Source of the DNA: Actinopolyspora halophila DSM 43834
GTDB taxonomy: Bacteria; Actinomycetota; Actinomycetes; Mycobacteriales; Pseudonocardiaceae
Length of the DNA: 64,000 nucleotides
Direction of reading: 5' to 3'
Assembly: GCF_000371785.1 (NCBI RefSeq)
Contig: NZ_AQUI01000002.1
Span: 3,885,276-3,949,275, forward strand
The stretch's first letter is position 1, and each line of letters starts with the position of its first letter. Below are positions 1-9,220 of this stretch, in pieces. Below the pieces are notes generated by a model. It was given only the letters and a program-made list of their open reading frames with translations. It was not told the DNA's origin and made no database searches. The position numbers and the translations under genes are program-made.

Positions 1-1365
1 GATGATCCAGTAGACGACCAGCAGCAGCGCGACGAACGGCACGCCTGCCTTCCAGGCCATGCCGAACTGATCCGTGAAAGGGGTCGTCAACAGCACCGCC
101 AGCACGAACGCCATCGCGAGCACGGTGGTCACCGGAGTGCCCGGCAGCCGCACCGGAGAAGCCGGCAGCCCCTCGGCGGCGCGCTTGCGCCGGAAGGCCA
201 GCTGGCTGGCGAAAATGATCAACCAGGTCAGCAGTGCCCCGAACAGCGCCAGCCCCAGCAGTGCGGGAAACGCCGTGCTCGGGGACAGCGCGGAAACCGC
301 CGCGGCCAGCGCGAGCCCGACGGCGGAGAGCACCAGGGCCCTGCGCGGGGTCCCCTGCCTACTCAGCCCGGTGAACCAGCGCGGGGCGTACCCGTCCCTG
401 GCCAGCGAGTAGGCCATCCGAGTGGTGACGTAGAGGTTCGTGTTCATGGCGGAAAGCGCGGCGGTGAGAATGACGAAGTTCATCACTCCGGCCGCGGCCG
501 GGATGCCCGCCGTGTCGAACAACCGCACGAAGGGGCTCTGCGTCAGTTCCTCGCCCGTGGAGACGCTGTTCCACGGCAGGATCGACACGATCACGAACAT
601 GCCGAGCACGTAGAACAGCGCGAGACGCAGCACCATCCCCCGCGCGGCACGCGGCACGTCCCGCGTCGGATTCCTCGACTCGGAGGCCGTGACGGAGACC
701 GCTTCGGTGCCGAGGTAGGAGAAGGTGACCACGGTCAACGCGAGCCAGACCGCGCCGATCCCGTTCGGCAGGAACCCGCCGTGCTCGGTCAGCGACTCCG
801 TTCCCGTCGCGGGGGAGCCCGGCAGGCCGAAGAAGATGTAGAAGATCCCGAGCAGCACGAACACCACGATGGTCACGACCTTGATCATGGCGAACCAGTA
901 CTCGAACTCGCCGAAGTAGCGGACGGCCGAGGCGTTGACCACGAGCATGATCACCGAGAAGGCCACCACCGGCATCCACAGCGGGATCTCCGGGTACCAG
1001 AACCGGAAGTAGATGCCCGCGGCGACGACCTCGCTGCCTATGTTGACCACCTGGGCTGCCCAGTAGACCCACCGCTGGACGAATCCGGCCAGCCCACCGA
1101 GGTAGCGGTGCGCGATGGCCCCGAAACCGCCAGCCTCCGGGTGCACCACCATCATCTCGGCCAACGCGTAGGCCAAGGCGAGCGCGACGAGCGCGGCGAT
1201 CGCGTAGGCCACCAGCACGGCCGGTCCCGCGATCGATATGGCCAGTCCCGAGCCGAGGAACAGGCCGGTTCCGATCGCACCGCCAACGGCGATCATCCCG
1301 ACCTGCCTGCTGCTGAGATCCCTCCGTAAACCGCTCGCGGACTCTTCCTCCTGTTGTTGCCCCAC
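1..1365 (-). CDS. Amino acid permease, APC superfamily (3' end outside window)
   Basis: The reverse strand is open from a GTG at 1365 to the window edge, giving about 455 residues without the C-terminus. After a short acidic, Gln/Glu-rich start comes the first membrane segment with the APC signature GAIGTGLFLGSG, followed by alternating long hydrophobic segments; the visible end is still hydrophobic. The APC family imports amino acids by proton symport through 12 helices, and members run to about 470-500 residues, so little is missing. GGGAGGAG lies 6 nt before the GTG at 1365. Another GTG at 1371 is too close to this site. The substrate cannot be told from sequence. It reads in the same direction as the upstream deaminase gene, 150 bp away, and a partial family A repeat lies in that gap. 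Confidence 0.88.
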   Translation of the reverse strand, partial: MGQQQEEESASGLRRDLSSRQVGMIAVGGAIGTGLFLGSGLAISIAGPAVLVAYAIAALVALALAYALAEMMVVHPEAGGFGAIAHRYLGGLAGFVQRWVYWAAQVVNIGSEVVAAGIYFRFWYPEIPLWMPVVAFSVIMLVVNASAVRYFGEFEYWFAMIKVVTIVVFVLLGIFYIFFGLPGSPATGTESLTEHGGFLPNGIGAVWLALTVVTFSYLGTEAVSVTASESRNPTRDVPRAARGMVLRLALFYVLGMFVIVSILPWNSVSTGEELTQSPFVRLFDTAGIPAAAGVMNFVILTAALSAMNTNLYVTTRMAYSLARDGYAPRWFTGLSRQGTPRRALVLSAVGLALAAAVSALSPSTAFPALLGLALFGALLTWLIIFASQLAFRRKRAAEGLPASPVRLPGTPVTTVLAMAFVLAVLLTTPFTDQFGMAWKAGVPFVALLLVVYWII

Positions 1366-1442
1366 CAGCACTCCTCCCGTGGTCGATCGGCTGCCGGACA
1401 AGCGGCAACAACCTTATTGAAGCTCTCCGCTCGGGTTGACGT

Positions 1443-1492
1443 AGGTGGTCACTCGGCGGAACCTCCCGCGGTCTCGTGAGCGGGCGCCCCGC
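1443..1492 (-). repeat. Partial family A intergenic repeat (A1)
   Basis: Read on the minus strand this piece matches the 3' half of the family A repeat: an ACGAGACC-type run, then GGAGGTTCCGCCGAGTGA and CCACC. It lies between the deaminase stop and the permease start. The hairpin half of the element is not recognisable here. Confidence 0.55.
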
Positions 1493-1515
1493 CCCCGGGC
1501 CGCGGTGCCCACCGG

Positions 1516-1977
1516 CTACTCGCCGACGTCCTCCTCCCACAACCCGGGGGACTCCGCGATGAAGTCCCCCATCATGCGCACGCAGTCGGCGTCGTCGAGC
1601 AGGACCACTTCCACCCCGTGCTCGGCCAACCAGTCGTGACCGCCGTGGAAGTTGCGGGCCTCGCCGATGACGATTCGGCCGATGCCGAACTGACGGACGA
1701 GACCGCTGCAGAACCAGCACGGCGACAGCGTGGTGACCATCGTCGTGGCCCCGTAGGTGCGCAGCCTGCCCGCCCTCCTGAAGGCGGTGGTCTCGGCATG
1801 GGCGGTCGGGTCGTCGTCCTGGACCCGCCGGTTGTTGCCCCGACCGAGGATCTCGCCCTCAGAACCGACGAGCACCGCTCCGATCGGCACACCGCCTGCC
1901 TCGGCACCGGCCCGCGCCTCTTGGACCGCCGCCGCGAGCCAACTCCTGTACTCGCGCAGCTTCTCCTGACAATTCAT
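1516..1977 (-). CDS. Yeast-type cytosine/nucleoside deaminase family protein
   Basis: A 153-residue zinc deaminase of the cytidine/deoxycytidylate deaminase fold. The zinc signature is HAE at residues 60-62 and PCWFC at 86-90 (Cys87, Cys90), with Glu62 as the proton shuttle. The C-terminal half, with a VVLLDDADC-like strand and a C-terminal EDVGE, resembles fungal FCY1-type cytosine deaminase, which turns cytosine into uracil, more than bacterial TadA. ATG 1977 is chosen because GGAG lies about 4 nt upstream; an open extension to 2133 has no such site. Activity on cytosine is inferred. A guanine or other small-base deaminase remains possible. Confidence 0.8.
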   Translation of the reverse strand: MNCQEKLREYRSWLAAAVQEARAGAEAGGVPIGAVLVGSEGEILGRGNNRRVQDDDPTAHAETTAFRRAGRLRTYGATTMVTTLSPCWFCSGLVRQFGIGRIVIGEARNFHGGHDWLAEHGVEVVLLDDADCVRMMGDFIAESPGLWEEDVGE

Positions 1978-2170
1978 CGATCTCCACTGCTCCACTCTGA
2001 CGTGCTCCCAGCCGTGAAAGACGGGGCCTCCGACGCGGTGCAGGCCACGTCGTGCGGACACATCGAAGTCTTCCGGTCGAGCCGAAGCTCGGGCCGGGGT
2101 CTCCTTCGGTGCTCCCAACACCGAAACCACCACCTACGCCGGCGGCGCCGAGTCGGACGACCTCAACCGT

Positions 2171-2587
2171 TCAGTGCGGCAGTGAGACCGTGGTGGGAGT
2201 GCCGTGCTCGACGCTGCGACTGACGGTGCACCGCAGCGCGATCGCGCGCTCGACGGCATCGGCCAGTTTCGCACGCTCGGTCTCGTCGTCCACAGCGGAC
2301 AGATCGACGTCGAAGGACAACCGCACGGCCCCGAACCTGTTGGGCTCCTCCTCGTCGAGGTCCCTGTCCGCGTGGACGGTGATCGGGGAGCGCTCGCCCA
2401 CCCTCCTGGTCAACAGGTTCTCTCCGGTGAGCTGGGCGCAGCCCGCCACAGCTGCCAGCAACAGCTCCCCCGGGGTGAACGAGTCGGGCGTTTCCTCCGT
2501 CGAGATCGTCACCTCGCCACCGCGCCCGTTGGTCGCGGTGAAAACGGACCGGTCGGTCCTGGTGACTTCGACGGGAGTTGACGACAT
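2171..2587 (-). CDS. OsmC/Ohr family protein
   Basis: A 138-residue OsmC-fold protein. The two family cysteines are visible: Cys50 in AVAGCAQLTGE and Cys120 in ALRCTVSRS. In this family they form a reactive pair that reduces organic hydroperoxides. Length fits the family. ATG 2587 has GGAGGT 5 nt upstream, so it is preferred to a GTG six codons earlier. The sequence is nearer the general OsmC/YhfA group than typical Ohr, so the substrate is open. It starts 36 bp after the rsmB stop, on the same strand, and could be co-transcribed with fmt-rsmB. Confidence 0.85.
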   Translation of the reverse strand: MSSTPVEVTRTDRSVFTATNGRGGEVTISTEETPDSFTPGELLLAAVAGCAQLTGENLLTRRVGERSPITVHADRDLDEEEPNRFGAVRLSFDVDLSAVDDETERAKLADAVERAIALRCTVSRSVEHGTPTTVSLPH

Positions 2588-2623
2588 GATTACCTCCGAA
2601 CCCACAGCTGACGAAACCCGCGG

Positions 2624-4054
2624 TTACCGTTCCACCCGCAGCAGAGCGCAGAACATGGCGTCCGTGCCGTGCCGGTGCGGCCACAGCTGGACGGAGGGTC
2701 CTTCGCCCAGCGCGGGCATGTCGGGAAAGTACGGACGAGCGTCGAGTTCGCGCGCCTCCGTTCCGCGGACCGCCTCCGCGACCACCTCCGTGGTCTCGGC
2801 CGGGTGCGGGGAACAGACCACATAGGCCACCACCCCGCCCGAGCGGGTCCGCTCGATCGCGGAGCGCAGCAGTTCACCCTGCAACCGCACGAGCTCGTCG
2901 AGATCCGCCGGCTGCCTGCGCCACCGGGCCTCCGGCCTGCGCCGGAGGGCCCCCAGCCCGGTGCAGGGGGCGTCCACCAGCACTCGGTCGTAGTTCGCGG
3001 ATTTTCCGAGGTCACGTCCGTCCGCGACCCGCACGTTCACCGAGAGCCCCCGGGTGGCCGATTTGACGAGCTCGGCCCGGTGCTCGGTCTGCTCCACGGC
3101 GTCCAGTTTTCCGCCGTCCATCGTCACCAGCGCACCGAGCAAATTGGCCTTGCCTCCCGGCCCCGCGCAGAGATCCAGCCAACGGGTGTCCCTGCCTTCC
3201 AGCTCCACCCTGCTCAACGCGAGAGCGGTGAGCTGACTGCCCTCGTCCTGCACGGAGGCGAACCCCTCCTGCACCGGCTCCAGCTCTCCGGGATCACCCG
3301 CGCCGGACTCGAGACGCACCCCGTACGGGGAGTACGGAGCCGGGTCGCCACCGGTGACGGCGGCCAGCTCGTCCGCGCTGATCTCCCCGGGCCGGGCGGT
3401 CAGATGCACTTCGGGCCGCCTGTCATCGGCGGCCAGTGCCTCGTCCAGCTCTTCCTCGGCGGCGTCACCCAGCGCAGCGGAGAAGGCCCACGCGACCCAC
3501 TCGGGGTGCGCGTGGCGGAACGCCGCGTGACCCACCGGATCGACCGCGGGGTCCGGGGCCAGCCTGTCCACCCACTCCTCCTCGGTGCGCTCACCGATAC
3601 GACGCAGCACCGCGTTGGCGAAACCGGACACCCTGGAACCGCGGTTGCCCCGCACCAGATCGACGGTGGCCGCCACGGCGGCGTGCCCGGGAATCCTGGT
3701 CCGCAACAGCTGGTACGCCCCCAGTCGCAGCGCGTCGAGCAGCAGGGAGTCCGTCTCCTCGAGCGGGCGATCACTGCAGTCCGCGATGATCGCGTCGAGC
3801 AGTCCGCGGGCCCTGCAGGAACCGTAGGCGAGTTCCGTGGCCAGCGCGGCGTCCCTGCCGCTCAGGTCGTACTGCCGCAGCAGCCCCGGCAGGACCAGGT
3901 TGGCGTAGGCGTCCCGCTCGCGCACCGCGCGCAGCGTCTCCAGTGCCACGGTGCGCGCGGGGTCGTCGGCGGGTGGTTTCGTTCGATCGGCCCGCCGACG
4001 CGGCGGGCGGGAATTCTTCGGCCGGGAGTTGTCCCGGGAACGATCACGGTTCAC
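2624..4054 (-). CDS. rsmB: 16S rRNA (cytosine-967-C5)-methyltransferase RsmB
   Basis: A 476-residue SAM-dependent rRNA m5C methyltransferase. A basic N-terminal tail (1-30) leads into a NusB-like RNA-binding domain (about 30-165). The Rossmann methyltransferase domain carries the SAM motif DLCAGPGGK at 294-302, the catalytic DAPCTGLG at 361-368 and a second cysteine motif VVCSPHPAE near 416. The GTG start at 4054 overlaps the fmt stop (GTGA), so the two genes are translationally coupled. The order fmt-rsmB is conserved in actinobacteria (M. tuberculosis fmt-fmu). Confidence 0.96.
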   Translation of the reverse strand: MNRDRSRDNSRPKNSRPPRRRADRTKPPADDPARTVALETLRAVRERDAYANLVLPGLLRQYDLSGRDAALATELAYGSCRARGLLDAIIADCSDRPLEETDSLLLDALRLGAYQLLRTRIPGHAAVAATVDLVRGNRGSRVSGFANAVLRRIGERTEEEWVDRLAPDPAVDPVGHAAFRHAHPEWVAWAFSAALGDAAEEELDEALAADDRRPEVHLTARPGEISADELAAVTGGDPAPYSPYGVRLESGAGDPGELEPVQEGFASVQDEGSQLTALALSRVELEGRDTRWLDLCAGPGGKANLLGALVTMDGGKLDAVEQTEHRAELVKSATRGLSVNVRVADGRDLGKSANYDRVLVDAPCTGLGALRRRPEARWRRQPADLDELVRLQGELLRSAIERTRSGGVVAYVVCSPHPAETTEVVAEAVRGTEARELDARPYFPDMPALGEGPSVQLWPHRHGTDAMFCALLRVER

Positions 4055-4989
4055 TTCAGCACGGTTCCTTGCTCGATGTTGACTCCACGCGCCCAGTCCG
4101 TGGCCGGCATGCGTTTCTTGCCGTGTGCCTGCACCTCTCCGAGCCGCACGGGGACGGTGGTCGTTCCGACCAGCACCTGACGGCGCTCCACGGCGATCTC
4201 CCCCGGACGCAGCTCACCGGACTCGGAGGCATCCCGCTCGGGGACTTCCACCGGTCCCAGTTTGAACCGGTTGCCGTCGAGCCAGGCCCAGGCACCGGGA
4301 TCCGGCGTGACGGCACGGATCGTCCGGTCGACCGCTCGCGCGGGCATGTCGAAGTCGACCTTGGCGTCCTCCGCGGTGACCTTGGGCGCGTAACTCACAC
4401 CTTCGGAGGGTTGCGGTTCGGCGTGCACGGTGCCGTCCTCGATGGCGTCCATCGTCGCCACCAGCAACCGCCCCCCGGAAACCGACAGCCTGTCGAGCAG
4501 CGAACCGCTGGTGTCGCGTGGTTCGATCCGTTCGGTGACGACTCCGAAGACGGGACCCGCGTCGAGTTCGGGGACGATCCGGAAGGCGGTGGCCCCCGTT
4601 ATGTCATCACCGTGACGGATCGCCGCCGGAACCGGAGCCGCCCCGCGCCAGGCGGGCAGCAACGAGAAGTGCAGATTGACCCAACCGTACCGGGGGATCG
4701 ACAGCGCCTGTTCCCGCAGCAGAGCCCCGTAGGCCACCACGGGGCAGCAGTCGGGTTCCAGTTCGGCGAGCCGCTCCAGGAACTCCGGGTCCGAGGCCCG
4801 GCTCGGAGTCAACACCTCGAGACCGTACTGCTCGGCGCACTCGCGCACCGGCGAAGGGACCAGCTTGCGTCCCCGCCCCGCCGGGGCATCCGGCCGCGTG
4901 ACCACCCCCACGACCTCGTGCCGCGAAGCGAGCAGTTCGCGAAGCGCGGGAACGGCCGGATCCGGCGTTCCCGCGAATACCACGCGCAT
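4051..4989 (-). CDS. fmt: Methionyl-tRNA formyltransferase
   Basis: A 312-residue enzyme that formylates Met-tRNA(fMet) for initiation. The N-terminal formyl-transfer domain starts with [16 protein letters not shown]. The folate/catalytic motif [13 protein letters not shown] lies at about 107-119, with the family Asn-His pair. The C-terminal OB-like tRNA-binding domain follows from about 205. ATG 4989 is chosen because AAAGGAG lies about 8 nt upstream; the frame stays open far upstream, but that part runs through a family B repeat. It is coupled to rsmB and lies downstream of def, whose product later removes the formyl group. Confidence 0.97.
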   Translation of the reverse strand: MRVVFAGTPDPAVPALRELLASRHEVVGVVTRPDAPAGRGRKLVPSPVRECAEQYGLEVLTPSRASDPEFLERLAELEPDCCPVVAYGALLREQALSIPRYGWVNLHFSLLPAWRGAAPVPAAIRHGDDITGATAFRIVPELDAGPVFGVVTERIEPRDTSGSLLDRLSVSGGRLLVATMDAIEDGTVHAEPQPSEGVSYAPKVTAEDAKVDFDMPARAVDRTIRAVTPDPGAWAWLDGNRFKLGPVEVPERDASESGELRPGEIAVERRQVLVGTTTVPVRLGEVQAHGKKRMPATDWARGVNIEQGTVLK

Positions 4990-5071
4990 GTCCAGTGCGC
5001 TCCTTTCAGGACTCCTGACAAGAGGCTTGGTCCGGCTTGGGTGCTTTTGAGCCCACGCAGCGCGCCCCGGC

Positions 5072-5165
5072 GCGTGAGTCGGATGCATCGCAAGGCGGGG
5101 AGGGCACATGGCTACAGGTCGCCACTCGAGGTCCCCTCCGCCGCCGTCGAGGCGCCGACTCACGC
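5072..5165. repeat. Family B palindromic repeat, copy B1 (def-fmt gap)
   Basis: A 94-bp element with perfect 11-bp outer arms, GCGTGAGTCGG at 5072-5082 and CCGACTCACGC at 5155-5165. Inside are ATGCATCGCAAGGC on the left, an imperfect GC-rich inner stem, and a central ACAGGTCGCCACTCGAGG-type apex. Copy B2 on the other side of def is its reverse complement in asymmetric layout, with the ATGCAT side at opposite ends. The transcript could fold into a long hairpin. Confidence 0.7.
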
Positions 5166-5204
5166 CACGGCTGACCGAACACCCCCGCAAAGTCCTGTTC
5201 CGGG

Positions 5205-5744
5205 TTATCGGAACAACGAATGCGGGTCCTGCTCGATCACCGGTTCGGTGCCGCCGAACCAGGAAGCCGCGCGGATCTCGCTCAACGCGGTTTCGCGGCT
5301 CCGTTCGTCGAGCCGGTCCAGGAACAGCACCCCGTTGAGGTGATCGGTTTCGTGCTGCAGGCACCGAGCGAGCAGGTCGGAACCGCTCACCTCCACCGGT
5401 TCCCCGTGCATGTTCCAGCCACGAGCCACCACGTTGCGGTAGCGCCGACACTTCCGGTCCAGTTCGGGGATGGACAGGCATCCCTCCATCCCGTCCTGCG
5501 TCCGTTCGTCGGCCAGCCACAGCGAAGGATTGATCAGGTGCCCCGCCTGGCCGTCACAATGATACGTGAAGGCCCGAGCACCCACCCCCAGCTGGGGAGC
5601 CGCCAGCCCGGCGCCTCCCCGCTTCTCCATCGTGTCCCAGAGCTCGCGTACGAGCGTACGCAGCTTCCCGTCGAAATCGACGACCTCCCCGGCCCTGGTA
5701 CGCAGCACCGGATCGCCGAAGAGCCTGATCGGCCGGACGGTCAC
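5205..5744 (-). CDS. def: Peptide deformylase
   Basis: A 179-residue metalloenzyme that removes the N-formyl group from nascent proteins. All three motifs are present: GAGLAAPQ at 44-51, EGCLS at 87-91 (metal ligand Cys89) and HETDH at 131-135 (His131, His135, catalytic Glu132). GTG 5744 has a GGGGG run about 5 nt upstream; the open frame upstream of it reads through repeat DNA and looks non-coding. The gene is flanked on both sides by family B repeats and lies upstream of fmt and rsmB on the same strand. Confidence 0.96.
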   Translation of the reverse strand: MTVRPIRLFGDPVLRTRAGEVVDFDGKLRTLVRELWDTMEKRGGAGLAAPQLGVGARAFTYHCDGQAGHLINPSLWLADERTQDGMEGCLSIPELDRKCRRYRNVVARGWNMHGEPVEVSGSDLLARCLQHETDHLNGVLFLDRLDERSRETALSEIRAASWFGGTEPVIEQDPHSLFR

Positions 5745-5806
5745 GCGAACCCCCTGGTCTTGTAACTCGTAACGAAACTTTGCGTAGCCGCCTCGAGTAG
5801 CCGTCA

Positions 5807-5894
5807 CGTGAGTCGGCGCCTTGCGGTGTTGGGCCGCTCTTGAGTAGCCACCTACGCGGCGAGCGGCCCGGCCTTGCAATGCATCCGACTCACG
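5807..5894. repeat. Family B palindromic repeat, copy B2 (upstream of def)
   Basis: Outer arms CGTGAGTCGG (5807-5816) and CCGACTCACG (5885-5894) are a perfect 10-bp match. A second nested stem is also perfect: GGGCCGCTC at 5831-5839 and GAGCGGCCC at 5861-5869. The apex, read on the minus strand, is CGTAGGTGGCTACTC. The ATGCAT-containing arm is on the right, opposite to B1, so the two copies face each other across def. Confidence 0.72.
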
Positions 5895-6022
5895 CACCGG
5901 AGCTTCTCGTCCTGCGCAGGCTCAAAGCGCCCGAACCGGATGGGGCCCTGCTGGAAGTTCCTGTCGAGTTCGGTGATTCGGTCGGCGGGCAAGCGGCGGA
6001 GCCGCTTGTCACCACCCGATCA

Positions 6023-6160
6023 ACCGGCACCGCCGGGGGTTCTCAGTCTCGGGTCTCGCGAGGACGGCCCCGACGTTGTGTAGGCCGCTACCCGAGGTCG
6101 GGGCACCCGCAGCGAGACCCCGACTGAGGTTCCCCTACCCGACCCGCCAAGCAAACCAAG
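6023..6160. repeat. Family A intergenic repeat, copy A2
   Basis: It begins with CGGCACCGCCGGGGGTTCTC and continues through a GCCCCGAC ... GTCGGGGC stem with a TGTAGGCCGCTACC apex. It ends in a degenerate copy of the GAGGTTCC ... CCGCCAAG tail. The outer stem has an extra C-G pair relative to copy A8. Confidence 0.65.
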
Positions 6161-6268
6161 CCGCGCACTCTCTCGGTACCAGTCTAGGCGAGCGAGCCGT
6201 CCGGACGGTGCCGCCTCCACCGAGAGGCCCGGAAGCGGGCTCCACGACGGAGACGACACCACGACGCG

Positions 6269-7915
6269 TCACGGATCGACCGAGAGCGCCTCCTCCGTGT
6301 ACTGGCAGGAGGGCGACCACAGCAGGAACGAGTCGATCCCGTTGGCCTTGGTGCCCTCGATCTGCGCACCCACCTTGTCCGGTCCGTAGTCGACTCCGAG
6401 GCTGAAGTCCTGCAACCAGGGGATCACCTCGGATCCGGTCCCCTCGACCGTCCGCTGCCAGTCCTGCAAAGAACGATTCACGATCTTGTACGGCTCATTG
6501 TTCGGGTCCGAGACACCGTATTCTCCGGCTCCCCAGTGCGACGGATAGATCATCGGCGCCACATAATCGACGTAGGAAGCCATTTTCGGAATGTTCTGCC
6601 CCACTGATTCGGGCCTGGTAACGGTAATCCCGAACACCGAAGCACCGAGGAACGTGTCGTGATCACGGAGTCGATCTCGGGATTGCTGGAGAAACTCGGC
6701 GATGCTCTCGGACGGAGTGGTGTTCAGCCCCGCGAAACTCATGCTGCCGAGATCGCCGTCCGGCCTGCGCACGTAGTCGTAGAGCACGTCGTCGAAACCG
6801 AGCTTCGCCGCTTCGGCCGCGATGTCGATGTTGTAGCCCCGCACCACCGGATCGGCGAAATTGGTGAAGGAGTAGTCCCCGTAGCCTCCGTTGTAGGGGC
6901 CACCCTCACCCGTCTGGACCACCTGTTGACGGTTTCCGGACTTCCACGAGGCCTCGGCCAGCACCGGGTCCTTGAAGGCGACCAGCCTGCCGACCACGCG
7001 CACTCCCAGACCGTGCAACTGTTCGACGGCCTTCCTGGCGTCGTAGTACCCCTTGTCCGCACCGATCCGCTCGGCCAGCGGCACCCCGGAGTCGTACTGG
7101 ACCTCACCGCTCTCGTCCTTTATGTCCAGTTGCACCGTGTCGATCTTGCCGTTGCGCGCCATGCGCAGCACCGGCTCCCGCAGCTGCGCGCTGGACCAGG
7201 CCAGTCCCGTCATGTGCACGGCGCGCATCCCCGGGTGATCGACCTCGACACGCACCTCGGAAGAGGTCGTGTTGCCCGCGCGATCACTGGCCGTGACGGT
7301 AACCGTGGCCGGAGGCTCGGACAGCTTCGTGCTGAACTTCCCCGAACCGTCGGGTTCCACCCGTTGACCGGCCACCTCGACCCGCGCGGCCCCCGCGGCA
7401 CTGCCCTTCACGGTGACCGGGGCCGAGAAGGAGTCGGCGCGCACCGTGTCCGGCGTGTCCACCTCGGGCGCGGTGGAGTCCACATCGAAGCTGCGCTCCA
7501 GGGACTGGGGCCACGGCAGGGAACCGGACTTCAGTTCCACCCGAAGGTCGTGCTCACCCTCTTCGAGCTCACCCGGCCGCAGCACGGCCTCACCACCGCG
7601 GACCCGGACGGGCACCGGCTCACCGTCGATGCTCGCCGTGATCCCGTCCGGCGACTCCGCCCGCACCCTGACGGCACCGTCGGCCACCTTGCTCGGCGTG
7701 ACGGCGTGTTCGGGCAGGCCGACGACGGTGGGACGCTGCTCGGTCATCAGATAGGCGACCCAAATCCCACCGACCACGAGCAGAATGCCCGCCGCGCTCA
7801 GCAGAATCCGTGTCCAGGATGAACGCCGACGGCGTCGGTCTGAATCGTGTTCGTCGTGTTGTCGTTCGTCGGGAGTGTCGATGTCGTCGTTTTTGTCGGG
7901 CGTCGGATCAACCAT
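6269..7915 (-). CDS. Membrane-anchored DUF4015 glycoside hydrolase-like protein
   Basis: A 548-residue exported protein. Residues 1-35 are charged and cytoplasmic, and one membrane helix (about 36-57) anchors it. An Ig/Big-like beta region (about 60-235) with Ala/Pro/Thr-rich linkers follows. The C-terminal half (about 240-548) matches the DUF4015 TIM-barrel group: the VHMTGLAWS start, DTVQLDIKDESG, a FDDVLYDYVRRPDG strand with acidic residues, and YVDYVAPMIYPSHWG. The family is grouped with glycoside hydrolases, but its substrate is unknown. ATG 7915 follows GAGGTG. The divergent neighbour encodes a polysaccharide deacetylase lipoprotein, so a role in cell-surface polysaccharide processing is likely. 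Confidence 0.83.
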   Translation of the reverse strand: MVDPTPDKNDDIDTPDERQHDEHDSDRRRRRSSWTRILLSAAGILLVVGGIWVAYLMTEQRPTVVGLPEHAVTPSKVADGAVRVRAESPDGITASIDGEPVPVRVRGGEAVLRPGELEEGEHDLRVELKSGSLPWPQSLERSFDVDSTAPEVDTPDTVRADSFSAPVTVKGSAAGAARVEVAGQRVEPDGSGKFSTKLSEPPATVTVTASDRAGNTTSSEVRVEVDHPGMRAVHMTGLAWSSAQLREPVLRMARNGKIDTVQLDIKDESGEVQYDSGVPLAERIGADKGYYDARKAVEQLHGLGVRVVGRLVAFKDPVLAEASWKSGNRQQVVQTGEGGPYNGGYGDYSFTNFADPVVRGYNIDIAAEAAKLGFDDVLYDYVRRPDGDLGSMSFAGLNTTPSESIAEFLQQSRDRLRDHDTFLGASVFGITVTRPESVGQNIPKMASYVDYVAPMIYPSHWGAGEYGVSDPNNEPYKIVNRSLQDWQRTVEGTGSEVIPWLQDFSLGVDYGPDKVGAQIEGTKANGIDSFLLWSPSCQYTEEALSVDP

Positions 7916-8106
7916 CGTGTCACCTCACCTGAATCACCACGGTAAGCCGACGCCGTGCCGCTCGCAGATCGCGACAAAACGTCGTATTTCACGGTGACAG
8001 TCGGCGGCAATTCGAGCAATAACCGGCATGGAGCAACCAAAACGGGCTCGATCCTGCCTACAGTTTGGAATCTATGGCACATACAAGGAGCTCAGACGGA
8101 ACAGGC

Positions 8107-9165
8107 ATGCTCACCCGAGCGGGAAAACCGGCGGGCTTACGCGGCGCGCTCGCGCTGACCGTCTCCATCGGACTCCTGCTCGCGGGCGGCTGCGCCTCCC
8201 GAGGGGCCTCGGAGTCCGAGCAGGACACCACCGGCCCCACGTCTTCGGCGTCCTCCTCGCCGACCTCCTCGGGTCCCTCCGCCGCCGAAGTGGGGGCCAA
8301 CGAGCTCGGTGAAGTCCCCATCCTGATGTATCACCGAATCACTCCGAATCCGCAGAGCGTCTACGACCGGACCCCACAGCGGTTCCGGGCCGAGTTACAG
8401 CGACTGGTTCGGGAGGACTACGTCCCCGTCACCACCGCCGAGTACGCGACAGGAGAAATGGACGTCCCCGCGGGCAAGCACCCCGTCGTGCTGACCTTCG
8501 ACGACGCCGCGGAAAGCCAGTTCCACCTGAACTCCTCGGGCGAACCGGCCGAGGGAACCGCGGTGGCGATCCTGCGCGAGGTGGCCGCCGCCCACGAGGA
8601 CTTCCGAGCGGTGGCATCGCTCTACATCACCACACCACCGTTCGGGGGTGAACACAGTGGACGGAAGCTGCGCTGGCTGCACGAGCACGGTTTCGAACTG
8701 GGCAACCACACCTTGGATCATCCTACCCTTTCCGCACGCTCCTCCTCCGAAGCGACACACCAGATAGCGGGAATGCAGCGACGGATCACCCGAGAGGTCC
8801 CGAACGCCGAGGTGAGCACCATCGCCCTGCCACGCGGAGTGCATCCGCAGCCGGAGAAACTCGCCCGCACGGGGGAATCCGAAGGAGTGAGCTACCGGCA
8901 CGATGCCGTACTCCTCGTCGGGGCGCGCCCCGCCCCCTCCCCGTTCTCCGAGAACTTCGATCCGCTGAACGTCCCCCGGATACGCTCGCAAGGTGAATCC
9001 GGGTCCGGTTCCGAACTCGGCTCGACGGTGTGGCTGGACAAACTCGCCGCCGACCCGTCCCGCCGGTACACCTCGGACGGCGACCCCTCCGTGATCTCCC
9101 ACCCCGCCGACAGTGGGCAGGCCCCGGCGCCCGATCAGCAGGAAAAACGAATCAACGCCTACTGA
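8107..9165 (+). CDS. Polysaccharide deacetylase (NodB homology) lipoprotein
   Basis: A 352-residue exported lipoprotein. A lysine/arginine-rich start and hydrophobic stretch end at the lipobox LAGGC (Cys29), then a Ser/Thr-rich linker (about 32-60). The NodB domain shows ILMYHRI (about 72-78), LTFDDA (metal and catalytic Asp, about 129-134) and the metal motif HTLDH (about 201-205). Such enzymes remove N- or O-acetyl groups from surface polysaccharides. The start is uncertain: ATG 8107 gives a normal signal peptide, while ATG 8074 and TTG 8065 are in frame upstream. No strong ribosome site decides it. The gene is divergent from the DUF4015 gene. Confidence 0.85.
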   Translation: MLTRAGKPAGLRGALALTVSIGLLLAGGCASRGASESEQDTTGPTSSASSSPTSSGPSAAEVGANELGEVPILMYHRITPNPQSVYDRTPQRFRAELQRLVREDYVPVTTAEYATGEMDVPAGKHPVVLTFDDAAESQFHLNSSGEPAEGTAVAILREVAAAHEDFRAVASLYITTPPFGGEHSGRKLRWLHEHGFELGNHTLDHPTLSARSSSEATHQIAGMQRRITREVPNAEVSTIALPRGVHPQPEKLARTGESEGVSYRHDAVLLVGARPAPSPFSENFDPLNVPRIRSQGESGSGSELGSTVWLDKLAADPSRRYTSDGDPSVISHPADSGQAPAPDQQEKRINAY

Positions 9166-9188
9166 CGGGACTCTGCCGTCTCGGTTCG

Positions 9189-9204
9189 CGCGGGTGATCC
9201 CGCG
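9189..9204. terminator. Hairpin between convergent deacetylase and priA genes
   Basis: CGCGGG-TGAT-CCCGCG is a perfect 6-bp stem in the 55-bp convergent gap. A weaker GACGG/CCGTC stem lies just upstream. There is no T-run. It could serve both strands. Confidence 0.45.
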
Positions 9205-9220
9205 GCGGTGCGGGGAGCGC

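Larger units (their letters stand above)
5745..6268. other. 524-bp gap with two intergenic repeats
   Basis: No convincing gene lies between def and the DUF4015 gene. The gap holds the family B copy B2 (5807-5894) and the family A copy A2 (6023-6160). Short open frames here vary between repeat copies and are not conserved as protein. Confidence 0.8.

Noticed and set aside
5205-5897. Longer def reading frame starting at 5897
   Set aside because: The extra 51 codons cross the family B repeat and lack family similarity; GTG 5744 has a ribosome site and gives the usual length.
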